NCBI GenBank assembly: GCA_034090805.1 | Contig: JAXDRV010000114.1 | Span: 1-39,783 of the forward strand | Source: Ornithomonoglobus_A sp034090805 | GTDB taxonomy: Bacteria > Bacillota > Clostridia > UBA1381 | Direction: 5' to 3' | Length of the DNA stretch: 39,783 nt | Shown here: positions 1 to 6,236 of the stretch, piece by piece | Layout of the letters: each line of letters begins with the position of its first letter | Numbering within the stretch: position 1 is the first letter of the stretch | Program-made: the position numbers and the translations under genes | Notes under the pieces: generated by a model | Databases searched by the model: none | What the model was told of the DNA's origin: nothing | What the model saw: the letters and a program-made list of their open reading frames with translations, nothing else

Positions 1-22
1 TAATAGTCCGAGGGCTTGACCA
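1..22 (+). rRNA. rrl: 23S ribosomal RNA, 3' end only
   Basis: The first bases (TAATAGTCCGAGGGCTTGAC) match the conserved extreme 3' end of Firmicutes 23S rRNA, which typically reads CTAATCGRTCGAGGRCTTGACC. The gene body lies upstream of the window. The 5S gene and tRNAs that follow in the same direction agree with a normal 23S-5S-tRNA order. The exact 3' terminus is approximate. Confidence 0.75.
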
Positions 23-185
23 AAGCAATTTTGCGGAGCAAAGTTTGCGACAAAAGAGCAAACAAAGAGCAGAGTTGAAAAGTGTGCAGACGCTACGCAC
101 ACAAAGAGGTTCAGGCGAAGCATAAAGAATTAGAAGAGAAGTCAGAGTTAAGTTGTTTAGTTTTGAGGGTATAACCCCAAAGAAA
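23..185 (+). other. 23S-5S internal transcribed spacer
   Basis: A stretch of about 160 bases between the 23S end and the 5S gene with no coding potential that I can support. The bases just before the 5S gene (AAGAAA) can pair with the bases just after it (TTTTCTT), extending the 5S terminal helix. This would form the usual processing stem. Confidence 0.6.
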
Positions 186-301
186 TCCGGTGGCGATAGC
201 AAGGAGGATCCACCTGTTCCCATGCCGAACACAGAAGTTAAGCTCCTTTACGTCGATGATACTTGGCGGGAGACTGCCCGGGAAAGCAGATAGCTGCCGG
301 A
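186..301 (+). rRNA. rrf: 5S ribosomal RNA
   Basis: A complete 116-base 5S rRNA. It starts TCCGGTGGCGATAGC and ends GCTGCCGGA, so the 5' and 3' ends pair to form helix I. The conserved core with CCCATGCCGAACACAGAAG lies in the expected place (loops B/C). The length is normal for Firmicutes. It sits between the 23S end and two tRNA genes and is probably processed from the same rRNA transcript. Confidence 0.95.
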
Positions 302-315
302 TTTTCTTCATATTA

Positions 316-390
316 GGCCCGTTGGTCAAGAGGTTAAGACACGGCCCTTTCACGGCTGTAACGCGGGTTCGATTCCCGCACGGGTCACCA
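316..390 (+). tRNA. tRNA-Glu (anticodon UUC)
   Basis: A complete 75-base cloverleaf with encoded CCA. The acceptor stem is GGCCCGT paired to ACGGGTC, and the T arm is GCGGGTTCGATTCCCGC. The anticodon stem CGGCC/GGCTG carries the loop CTTTCAC with anticodon TTC at 349-351. It lies 14 bases downstream of the 5S gene in the same direction and is likely part of the ribosomal transcript. Confidence 0.96.
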
Positions 391-427
391 TGGCTACAGT
401 TCTCGTGAGGGGGCTGTAGTCTTGTTT

Positions 428-504
428 GGACCATTAGCTCAGTTGGTTAGAGCATCCGGCTCATAACCGGACGGTCCTAGGTTCGAGTCCTAGATGGTCC
501 ACCA
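428..504 (+). tRNA. tRNA with anticodon CAU (Met, or Ile2 if modified)
   Basis: A complete cloverleaf with encoded CCA. The acceptor stem is GGACCAT/ATGGTCC, the D arm is AGCTCAGTTGGTTAGAGC, the anticodon stem TCCGG/CCGGA carries loop CTCATAA, and the T arm is CTAGGTTCGAGTCCTAG. The anticodon CAU can mean elongator Met or, with lysidine at C34, the AUA-reading Ile2. The sequence alone does not settle this. The lack of an initiator-type C1-A72 mismatch argues against tRNA-fMet. Confidence 0.93.
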
Positions 505-530
505 TAGGTCAACAATAAAGTTGATACAAG

Positions 531-559
531 AAAAATCGCTTGAAATCAAGCGATTTTTT
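531..559 (+). terminator. Rho-independent terminator of the rRNA/tRNA operon
   Basis: The stem AAAAATCGCTT pairs with AAGCGATTTTT around a GAAATC loop and ends in a run of T. It lies 27 bases after the last tRNA. The flanking A and T runs would let it work in both directions. Confidence 0.88.
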
Positions 560-698
560 GCATTTCAGGCACAATTTTGAGTCTCTCAAACCACTGACTT
601 GCAACGGGGGAGTTGCGCTTTGCACCCCCCTGTACACAATTTAGCGAAATAACGGCAGTTTCAAGGTGCTTTGCCCCCCTCTTTATTGGGGCTCTTTG

Positions 699-974
699 TC
701 AATTTTTTTCGGCTATACGTCGCATATCGCTCGGCGATGTGCCATATTCTTTTTTAAATTCTCTCAAAAATGTTGTGATCGACTTAAAGCCCGAATCAAG
801 GCTTATTTCCGTCACATTTTTATTTGTACTCACCAATTGCATTGCAGCGTTGCTCAATCTGATTTTTCTCAGATATGCATTAAGTGTTATTCCCATATTC
901 TTTTTAAAGAATGCCGAGAGATAGTTTCGGCTTATATAAAACGAATACAAACGATTAAAAGTATAGAAAAACAT
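699..974 (-). pseudogene. AraC-family regulator remnant (C-terminal DNA-binding part only)
   Basis: The 91 encoded residues match only the end of an AraC/XylS DNA-binding domain: YISRNYLSAFFKKNMG (end of the first helix-turn-helix) and a second helix-turn-helix with VTEISLDSGFKSITTFLREFKKEYGTSPSDMRR. A normal member has at least 100 residues in this domain plus a sensor domain. Here the upstream side runs straight into the terminator of hsp20, and no ribosome binding site precedes the ATG. I read it as a 5'-truncated, probably dead copy. A very short expressed DNA-binding protein cannot be excluded. Confidence 0.7.
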
Positions 975-980
975 AAAACA

Positions 981-1010
981 ATACCGCGCATAATTATCTA
1001 TGCGCGGTAT
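981..1010 (-). terminator. Terminator of hsp20
   Basis: A perfect 12-bp inverted repeat (ATACCGCGCATA and its complement) around a six-base loop lies just past the hsp20 stop codon. Read on the minus strand, it is followed by a T-rich stretch (TTGTTTTATGTTTTT). Confidence 0.82.
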
Positions 1011-1013
1011 TTG

Positions 1014-1433
1014 TTAATCAATCTGAATATAGTTATTATTATTCGGAAGCTGTTTTTCTTCCTTCTTCGGAACGGTCAGTTTTAGTGTGCCGTTTTTAAA
1101 GCTTGCTTTGATTTCGTCTTGTGTTACAGCATCACCCACATAAAAGCTTCTGCTGCATGAGCCGTAATGACGTTCACGGCGGATATATCTGCCGTCCTTG
1201 TCAGTATCGTCATTGCTGTAACCGGAGGTAGCGCTGATTGTCAGATACCCGTCTTTAAGCTCGGCTTTTACATTTTCTTTTTCGATTCCCGGCATGTCAA
1301 CCGTTAGTTCGTAATTACTGCCTTTTTCCTTGACGTCTGTTTTCATTAAATCGGTTGTATGATGATTAAATTCTCCAAACGGAAAACCTCCGAAATCATC
1401 AAATAAGCCTCTTCCAAAAATGCTTGGTAACAT
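1014..1433 (-). CDS. hsp20: Hsp20 / small heat-shock protein (alpha-crystallin family)
   Basis: A 139-residue cytosolic ATP-independent chaperone that holds unfolding proteins for refolding by DnaK or GroEL (family knowledge). An alpha-crystallin domain spans about residues 30-130, with the motif NYELTVDMPGIEKENVKAEL near its start and the hallmark GTLKLTVPKKE near its end. The N-terminal arm is short and Phe/Gly-rich (MLPSIFGRGLFDDFGGFPFG), as in clostridial Hsp18. A clear Shine-Dalgarno (GGAAGGAGAG) precedes the ATG. A strong promoter overlapped by a CIRCE operator lies upstream, so HrcA control is expected. It is monocistronic, ending at the hairpin at 981-1010. Confidence 0.95.
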   Translation of the reverse strand: MLPSIFGRGLFDDFGGFPFGEFNHHTTDLMKTDVKEKGSNYELTVDMPGIEKENVKAELKDGYLTISATSGYSNDDTDKDGRYIRRERHYGSCSRSFYVGDAVTQDEIKASFKNGTLKLTVPKKEEKQLPNNNNYIQID

Positions 1434-1560
1434 AACTCATCTCTCCTTCCATAAAAAACATTATGTTGTACCTTGCTTTCTATGAGCATCGGATGAAGGG
1501 AAATAGAAAAGTCATTAACAAAGGCTTTCTTTGTTTCTCTCTTTCCTTATGTTCAAGAAT

Positions 1561-1589
1561 AGTATAGCACTGCTCATTAGCACTGTCAA
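1561..1589 (-). promoter_or_regulatory. SigmaA promoter of hsp20
   Basis: On the minus strand, a perfect -35 box TTGACA (1584-1589) is followed by a 17-bp spacer and the -10 box TATACT (1561-1566). It sits about 125 bases upstream of the hsp20 start, leaving a long 5' leader. The -35 box lies inside the CIRCE operator, so HrcA bound there would block RNA polymerase directly. Confidence 0.85.
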
Positions 1590-1603
1590 CAGGAGAGTGC
1601 TAA
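1577..1603. promoter_or_regulatory. CIRCE operator (HrcA binding site)
   Basis: TTAGCACTG, nine bases, then GAGTGCTAA. This matches the consensus TTAGCACTC-N9-GAGTGCTAA with a single mismatch in the left arm. The element overlaps the -35 box of the hsp20 promoter. CIRCE is bound by the heat-shock repressor HrcA in Firmicutes; no hrcA gene is in the window. Confidence 0.93.
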
Positions 1604-1661
1604 TATTAACAAAATATATGATTTGTTAATATCTTATGTTATTTTGATATGTTTATACTAA

Positions 1662-1838
1662 TTATTCTTCTAAATTTTCCAGTGCATAATCAAGGCACTG
1701 ACAAACAACTTTATTAAATGAAATATTATGCTTTTCAGCGAGTTCCATTAGCTTATCGAAACACTCCGGTTTTATTCTTATTGTACGATTTATTGATTTT
1801 ATTGCATCAACATCTGACTTAATTACTAATTTTCCCAT
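1662..1838 (-). CDS. Small ribbon-helix-helix (Arc/CopG-type) DNA-binding protein
   Basis: A 58-residue protein, starting MGKLVIKSDVDAIK. A beta strand (NRTIRIKPE) followed by two helices (CFDKLMELAEKHN and SFNKVVCQCLDYALENLEE) fits the ribbon-helix-helix fold, whose members bind short DNA half-sites as dimers. I chose the ATG at 1838 because AGAGG lies at good spacing before it; an in-frame GTG three codons upstream overlaps that ribosome binding site. No toxin gene is adjacent, so an antitoxin role is not supported. The AT-rich region just upstream carries several TGTAAT/ATTACA half-sites, which suggests self-regulation (inference). Confidence 0.7.
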   Translation of the reverse strand: MGKLVIKSDVDAIKSINRTIRIKPECFDKLMELAEKHNISFNKVVCQCLDYALENLEE

Positions 1839-1875
1839 AACAAACACCTCTCAAATTATAATTATGTAATCAATA

Positions 1876-1941
1876 TTGTAATTATATCTTGACAATAGTG
1901 TTTTTGTAATGTACAATAATATAATTATATAATAATTACAA
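1876..1941. repeat. 10-bp inverted repeat flanking a promoter; likely RHH operator region
   Basis: TTGTAATTAT (1876-1885) and its exact complement ATAATTACAA (1932-1941) bracket the promoter at 1889-1917. Further TGTAAT half-sites occur at 1865-1870 and 1905-1910. Repeated short half-sites are what ribbon-helix-helix proteins usually bind, and such a gene starts at 1838. That the two belong together is inference. Confidence 0.5.
1889..1917 (+). promoter_or_regulatory. SigmaA-type promoter, plus strand
   Basis: A perfect -35 TTGACA (1889-1894), a 17-bp spacer and -10 TACAAT (1912-1917). It points toward the glycosidase operon about 250 bases away. No gene lies directly behind it, so it may give a long leader or a short RNA. 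It sits between the arms of the inverted repeat, so a bound repressor could silence it. Confidence 0.6.
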
Positions 1942-2015
1942 ATATGCAATTAAAAAATACTGCGAATTTTAGAGAATAAATTAAAGGGAATATTATCCAT
2001 AAGATGACAGAAATA

Positions 2016-2045
2016 TCTGTTTTTCTAAGCTATTCTCTGTTTTTC
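2016..2045 (+). promoter_or_regulatory. Direct repeats upstream of the -35 box; candidate AraC activator site
   Basis: The 10-mer TCTGTTTTTC occurs at 2016-2025 and again at 2036-2045, a period of exactly 20 bases (about two helical turns). The similarity continues for a few bases past the 10-mer. The second copy ends five bases before the -35 box. Two direct half-sites about 21 bp apart next to the -35 box is the classic arrangement for AraC-family activators. An AraC gene lies inside this operon at 30820. Confidence 0.55.
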
Positions 2046-2049
2046 CGAG

Positions 2050-2078
2050 TAGACAAATAATGTTGCACATAGTATAAT
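2050..2078 (+). promoter_or_regulatory. Main promoter of the polysaccharide-utilisation operon
   Basis: The -35 box TAGACA (2050-2055) has one mismatch to consensus. It is followed by a 17-bp spacer and a perfect -10 box TATAAT (2073-2078). Transcription would start near 2085 and give a leader of about 85 bases before the first gene. The imperfect -35 box fits an activator-dependent promoter. Confidence 0.72.
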
Positions 2079-2115
2079 TATTATATAAACAATTATACAG
2101 CATATGAGAAAAAAT

Positions 2116-2129
2116 TGTTAAATTTAACA
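2116..2129. promoter_or_regulatory. 14-bp perfect palindrome in the operon leader; candidate repressor operator
   Basis: TGTTAAATTTAACA reads the same on both strands and lies about 30 bases after the expected transcription start, a typical roadblock position. The protein that would bind it is unknown. AT-rich palindromes can arise by chance, so confidence is limited. Confidence 0.35.
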
Positions 2130-2170
2130 GAGAATTGAAGGAAAAACTATAGACGTTAGGAAGGGTAGAT

Positions 2171-4288
2171 ATGAGCGAGAGGACAGCGGAAATTCTAAAA
2201 AGAATGAGTACAAGAGAGAAAATAGGTCAGCTTAACCAAGTACCGCTTGTAGATGTTGAAGAGGCGAAAAATAAAGCGCGCAAAGGCGAAATAGGTTCAG
2301 TAATTTTAGCTCATACTGCTTTTGCTGGTTTAGAAGAGACAGAGCGAGCTTGCATGGATGATATAAATGAAATACAACAAGCAGCCATCGAAGGAAACGG
2401 TATTCCCGTAATTGTGGGGCGAGATGTTATTCATGGTTATGGTGAGGTTTTTCCAATCCCATTGGCCATGGCAGCATCTTTTAATATGCATCTTGTAAAA
2501 GAAGGATATGCAATGCTTGCGGAGGCGGCATCTGCGGATGGAATACACTGGACATTTGCGCCTATGCTTGATGTTTCCCGTGATCCAAGATGGGGACGGA
2601 TAATAGAGAGTCCGGGAGAAGACCCGTATCTTGGAGAATGCATTGCAAAAGCGGCAGTAGAAGGCCTTCAGGGAGATAATCTTGCTGATGAAAAACATAT
2701 AGCTGCATGTGCAAAGCATTATATAGGCTATGGAGCGTCTGAAGGCGGTCGCGATTATTATAGTACAGAAATATCCGAATATACTCTTAGAAATGTATAT
2801 CTCAGAGCATTTAAGGCAGCAGTTGATTCGGGAGTCTGTACAGTAATGAGTTCATTTAATGAAATAAGCGGGCAGCCGGTAACTTCCAATCAATATCTTC
2901 TAAAAGATGTATTAAAGAAAGAACTTGGTTTTGACGGATTTGTAGTAAGTGATTGGGAATCTGTCGAGCAGTTAATAAATCAAGGAACCGCTGATAATAG
3001 AAAAGAATGCGCATATCAAGCTTTTAGCGCCGGTGTGGATATGGATATGACAGATGGATGTTATTCTGAAAATCTTGAGGAATTGGTTTCGGAAGGTCGG
3101 ATTTCAATGGAGCAGCTTGATGAATCCGTAATGAGAATTCTTGATATAAAAGAGAAATTAGGCTTACTTGATAATCCATACACAAAACCGAGGAAAGTTG
3201 ATACCGAAAAATTTAGAAATATTGCATATAAAACGGCACTTGAGTCAATGGTGTTGCTGAAAAACAACAATAATGTCCTTCCACTCAGTAAAGAATCGAA
3301 AATAGCGCTGTTTGGCTATATGGCAGATGAAAAACGCGCGTTACTTGGCTCGTGGGTTCCGGATTTTACTCTTGATGATGTACATTCTATTCGTGAAACA
3401 TTTGAAGATACTTTTGCAGATGTATATGGAGGTTCTTATTTTTTACCTGAAGAAGTATATCGGCATGGAAGAAATGCAGACGCTTTAATATTGGTTATAG
3501 GTGAAACACATTTTGTATCGGGTGAAGCAAGAAGTCTTACATCTATTGAACTAACGGCTGAACAAAAGGAACTTGCAAAAAGAGCGCGTAAATGTGGAAA
3601 GCCTGTTATAGGGATTTTGGTATGCGGAAGACCCATAGCGCTCGGAGATACTGAGGAATTGTTTGACGCGTTAATATGTGCGTGGCAAAGCGGTACGATG
3701 ACAGCGGAGGCGGTTGCCGCATTACTTACAGGCAAGGAATGTCCTTCGGGGAAAACACCTGTATCGTTCCCAAGGGCAACGGGGCAGGTGCCGATTTATT
3801 ATAATACGCATCCGGCGGCTCGGGTGTGCAATTTATATTATGATGAGCCGTATGAAATATATAATTATGAGGATTGTCAGGGAACTCCGATGTATCCGTT
3901 TGGATTTGGACTTTCATATACTGAATTTATGTATGATACACCTCAAATAAATACAATGCAATTATCGTATGACGAAATAAAAAGCGGTAAAAAGTTTTTA
4001 GCAGAACTTTATATAACTAATATTGGCAAATATACGGGCAGTGAAGTGGCTCAATGTTATATAAGAGACAGATGTGCTTCTATGACCCGTCCGATAAGAG
4101 AATTAAGGGGTTTTGTAAAGGAAAAGCTAAAACCCGGAGAAACAAAACGAATTGTTTTTGAATTGGGTTTTGATGAGCTTGGTTTTTATAACAGAAACGG
4201 TGATTTTGATGTTGAACGCGGGGAATTTAAAATTTATATAGGAAGAAATTGTATTGATACTTATTGTTTGAAGATACGAGTTTATTAA
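2171..4288 (+). CDS. Glycoside hydrolase family 3 (beta-glucosidase/beta-xylosidase type)
   Basis: A 705-residue exo-acting retaining glycosidase that removes terminal beta-linked sugars. It has no signal peptide, so it should act in the cytoplasm on imported oligosaccharides. The order is an N-terminal (beta/alpha)8 domain (about 1-305) with KHYIGYG at 182-188 and the nucleophile motif FVVSDW (Asp261). An alpha/beta sandwich follows (about 345-545) with SGEARS, where Glu452 is the likely acid/base. A fibronectin-III-like domain closes the protein (about 600-700). This is the BglX arrangement. The start follows AGGAAGGG at good spacing. It is the first gene of the long plus-strand cluster, about 85 bases after the mapped promoter. 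GH3 members vary widely in sugar specificity, so the substrate is open. Confidence 0.93.
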   Translation: MSERTAEILKRMSTREKIGQLNQVPLVDVEEAKNKARKGEIGSVILAHTAFAGLEETERACMDDINEIQQAAIEGNGIPVIVGRDVIHGYGEVFPIPLAMAASFNMHLVKEGYAMLAEAASADGIHWTFAPMLDVSRDPRWGRIIESPGEDPYLGECIAKAAVEGLQGDNLADEKHIAACAKHYIGYGASEGGRDYYSTEISEYTLRNVYLRAFKAAVDSGVCTVMSSFNEISGQPVTSNQYLLKDVLKKELGFDGFVVSDWESVEQLINQGTADNRKECAYQAFSAGVDMDMTDGCYSENLEELVSEGRISMEQLDESVMRILDIKEKLGLLDNPYTKPRKVDTEKFRNIAYKTALESMVLLKNNNNVLPLSKESKIALFGYMADEKRALLGSWVPDFTLDDVHSIRETFEDTFADVYGGSYFLPEEVYRHGRNADALILVIGETHFVSGEARSLTSIELTAEQKELAKRARKCGKPVIGILVCGRPIALGDTEELFDALICAWQSGTMTAEAVAALLTGKECPSGKTPVSFPRATGQVPIYYNTHPAARVCNLYYDEPYEIYNYEDCQGTPMYPFGFGLSYTEFMYDTPQINTMQLSYDEIKSGKKFLAELYITNIGKYTGSEVAQCYIRDRCASMTRPIRELRGFVKEKLKPGETKRIVFELGFDELGFYNRNGDFDVERGEFKIYIGRNCIDTYCLKIRVY

Positions 4289-4347
4289 TAATAAAATTGA
4301 AAAGCATAAAATTAAAAATTTAAATCAGTAAGAGAAAGGAAGAAATT

Positions 4348-5295
4348 ATGAAAGCGAGAAAAAGAGATGTTTCCATTGCAAGGAAACCATTTAAGAAAAT
4401 TCTTAGTCAAATGTACGCAGATAGACAGTTGTATATTATGTTAATTCCGTTTTTACTCTTTTATGCGTTGTTCGTGTATAAACCCATGTGGGGCTTGCAG
4501 GTGGCATTCAAGGACTATAACATATTTAAGGGTATGAGCGGAAGTGATTGGGTAGGCTTTAAAAATTTTCAGACGGTGTTTGGTAATCCGTATTTTTTCA
4601 GAATTCTGAGAAATACGTTGCTGATAAGCTTTTATTCGCTGGTATTCAGCTTCCCTATGCCGATAATATTAGCCCTGCTTTTAAATGAGGTAAGAAATAA
4701 AAAATTCAAGGGTACAATTCAAACACTTACATATCTTCCGTATTTTATATCTGCGGTTGTTGTCTGTGGTATGGTTACAAGCTTTTTATCTCCTTCAACA
4801 GGTATTGTGAACATAATTCTTGATAAGCTTGGATTCGATAAGGTTTATTTTTTATCAAAGCCGCAATATTTCAGAACAATATTTATATTGCAGGCTATAT
4901 GGCAGAACACGGGATATTCCTCAATTGTGTATATAGCGGCGCTCGGAGGAATAGATATGGAGCTTTACGACGCGGCAAGAGTGGACGGCTGCGGACGATG
5001 GAAGCAGATGCTTCATGTTACATTACCCGGACTTCTTCCGACTATTGTTACACTGTTTATTATAAATGTAGGAAATGTCCTTAACGTTAACTATGAAAAG
5101 ATAATACTTCTTTATCAGCCGGCAACATATGAAACAGCGGATGTTATAAATTCATATGTGTATAGGCTTGGTATTGAACAATCGAACTATGGAGTGTCAA
5201 CTGCAATGGGACTGTTCAATTCTGCTGTTGGATTTGTACTTGTATACATTGCCAACAAGATGAGCAATAAGATTAACGGTATGGGATTGTGGTAA
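4348..5295 (+). CDS. lplB: ABC transporter permease, LplB/YteP type (CUT1 oligosaccharide importer)
   Basis: A 315-residue inner membrane permease with six hydrophobic segments near residues 29-45, 90-112, 128-147, 176-198, 226-248 and 284-303. The cytoplasmic EAA loop that contacts the ATPase (ALGGIDMELYDAARVDGCGR, about 198-217) is intact. The long hydrophilic stretch after the first segment, with YKPMWGLQVAFKDYNIF, is typical of the LplB/YteP subgroup that works with large lipoprotein binding proteins. In Bacillus subtilis such permeases import pectin fragments beside the GH105 gene yteR (established). The stop codon lies just before the start of the second permease. Confidence 0.93.
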   Translation: MKARKRDVSIARKPFKKILSQMYADRQLYIMLIPFLLFYALFVYKPMWGLQVAFKDYNIFKGMSGSDWVGFKNFQTVFGNPYFFRILRNTLLISFYSLVFSFPMPIILALLLNEVRNKKFKGTIQTLTYLPYFISAVVVCGMVTSFLSPSTGIVNIILDKLGFDKVYFLSKPQYFRTIFILQAIWQNTGYSSIVYIAALGGIDMELYDAARVDGCGRWKQMLHVTLPGLLPTIVTLFIINVGNVLNVNYEKIILLYQPATYETADVINSYVYRLGIEQSNYGVSTAMGLFNSAVGFVLVYIANKMSNKINGMGLW

Positions 5296-5312
5296 AAAGG
5301 AGTGACGGAGCG

Positions 5313-6224
5313 ATGAAAACGAAAATGAAAAGCAAAAGATTTAGTGAGTGGAGAAGCAAAACGCTCGGAGAAAAAATATTTACCGTAATCAATGTCATAT
5401 TGCTGTCCGCTATCGGTTTTATATGTTTATATCCTATTATTTACATACTTGCCGTATCACTGAGCGAAGCTAAGTATGTAAATATGGGGGACGTATGGTT
5501 TTTGCCAAAAGGTTTTAACTTGAACTCATATTCTCAGATAATAAAGAGGGAGGGAATATGGACAGCCTATTTCAACTCGTTTTTCTATATGATAGTAGGT
5601 ACGGCGGTGAGTATGGCGTTAACAATACTTGGGGCATATCCCCTAAGCAAAAACCGTCTTGTAGGAAACAGAGCATTGAATTTGATTGTAGTGTTTACAA
5701 TGTGGTTTGCAGCGGGAATGATTCCTATGTATCTTAACTTTAAGGATATGAATTTGCTTGACAGCAGGCTTGGAATCATCATCGGGTTTGCTGTGAATAC
5801 ATATAATTTTATTCTGCTGAGAACGTATTTTAAGTCAATACCCGATGCGCTTGAAGAAGCTGCAAAGATAGACGGAGCAAATGATTTCTATATACTTTTT
5901 AAAATATATCTTCCATTAGCAATTCCGTCGCTTGCTACCATCGCTTTGTTCTATGCTATTCAGCATTGGAACAGTTATTTGTGGCCTATGATATTGTTGA
6001 GGAGCGACAGCAAGATACCGCTGCAGGTTGTGCTTAAAAAGATGGTAGTTGATATGAGCAGCAGACTTGACAGTATGGAATTTGGAAGAGATACGGTAGG
6101 GTATTCGGAGGACGGATTTATATACAGTACAATGATAATGGCAATACTGCCGATGGTTATTATTTATCCGTTTGTTCAGAAGTTCTTTGTAAAAGGAGTT
6201 ATGATAGGTTCGGTAAAGGGATAA
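5313..6224 (+). CDS. ytcP: ABC transporter permease, YtcP type (second CUT1 permease subunit)
   Basis: A 303-residue integral membrane partner of the preceding permease. It has six hydrophobic segments and an EAA loop with ALEEAAKIDGANDFYILFKIYLP near residues 179-201. I start it at the ATG at 5313, preceded by AAGGAG ten bases upstream; an in-frame GTG at 5289 would overlap the previous stop but lacks a better ribosome binding site. The two permeases would form the channel for the binding lipoprotein encoded far downstream at 24441. No ATP-binding subunit is in the window. CUT1 importers in Firmicutes often share an MsmK-type ATPase encoded elsewhere. Confidence 0.93.
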   Translation: MKTKMKSKRFSEWRSKTLGEKIFTVINVILLSAIGFICLYPIIYILAVSLSEAKYVNMGDVWFLPKGFNLNSYSQIIKREGIWTAYFNSFFYMIVGTAVSMALTILGAYPLSKNRLVGNRALNLIVVFTMWFAAGMIPMYLNFKDMNLLDSRLGIIIGFAVNTYNFILLRTYFKSIPDALEEAAKIDGANDFYILFKIYLPLAIPSLATIALFYAIQHWNSYLWPMILLRSDSKIPLQVVLKKMVVDMSSRLDSMEFGRDTVGYSEDGFIYSTMIMAILPMVIIYPFVQKFFVKGVMIGSVKG

Positions 6225-6236
6225 GGAGAAAAGAAA

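Larger units (their letters stand above)
1839..2170. other. Gene-free regulatory region between the RHH gene and the catabolic operon
   Basis: A strongly AT-rich stretch of about 330 bases with no gene I can support. It holds two plus-strand sigmaA-like promoters (1889-1917 and 2050-2078), a 10-bp inverted repeat around the first, direct repeats before the second, and a palindrome in the 5' leader. Each is listed separately. Confidence 0.7.

Noticed and set aside
111..434. ORFs over the 5S rRNA and tRNA-Glu region on both strands
   Set aside because: They run through structural RNA genes and have no protein-like features.
613..1085. Plus-strand ORFs of 103 and 139 codons between the tRNAs and hsp20
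   Set aside because: They overlap the AraC remnant, the terminator and the end of hsp20 in antisense, and the translations look like random AT-rich frames.
1662..1838. A toxin-antitoxin pair including the ribbon-helix-helix protein
   Set aside because: No toxin-sized ORF lies next to it in the same direction; the neighbours are hsp20 and a glycosidase.
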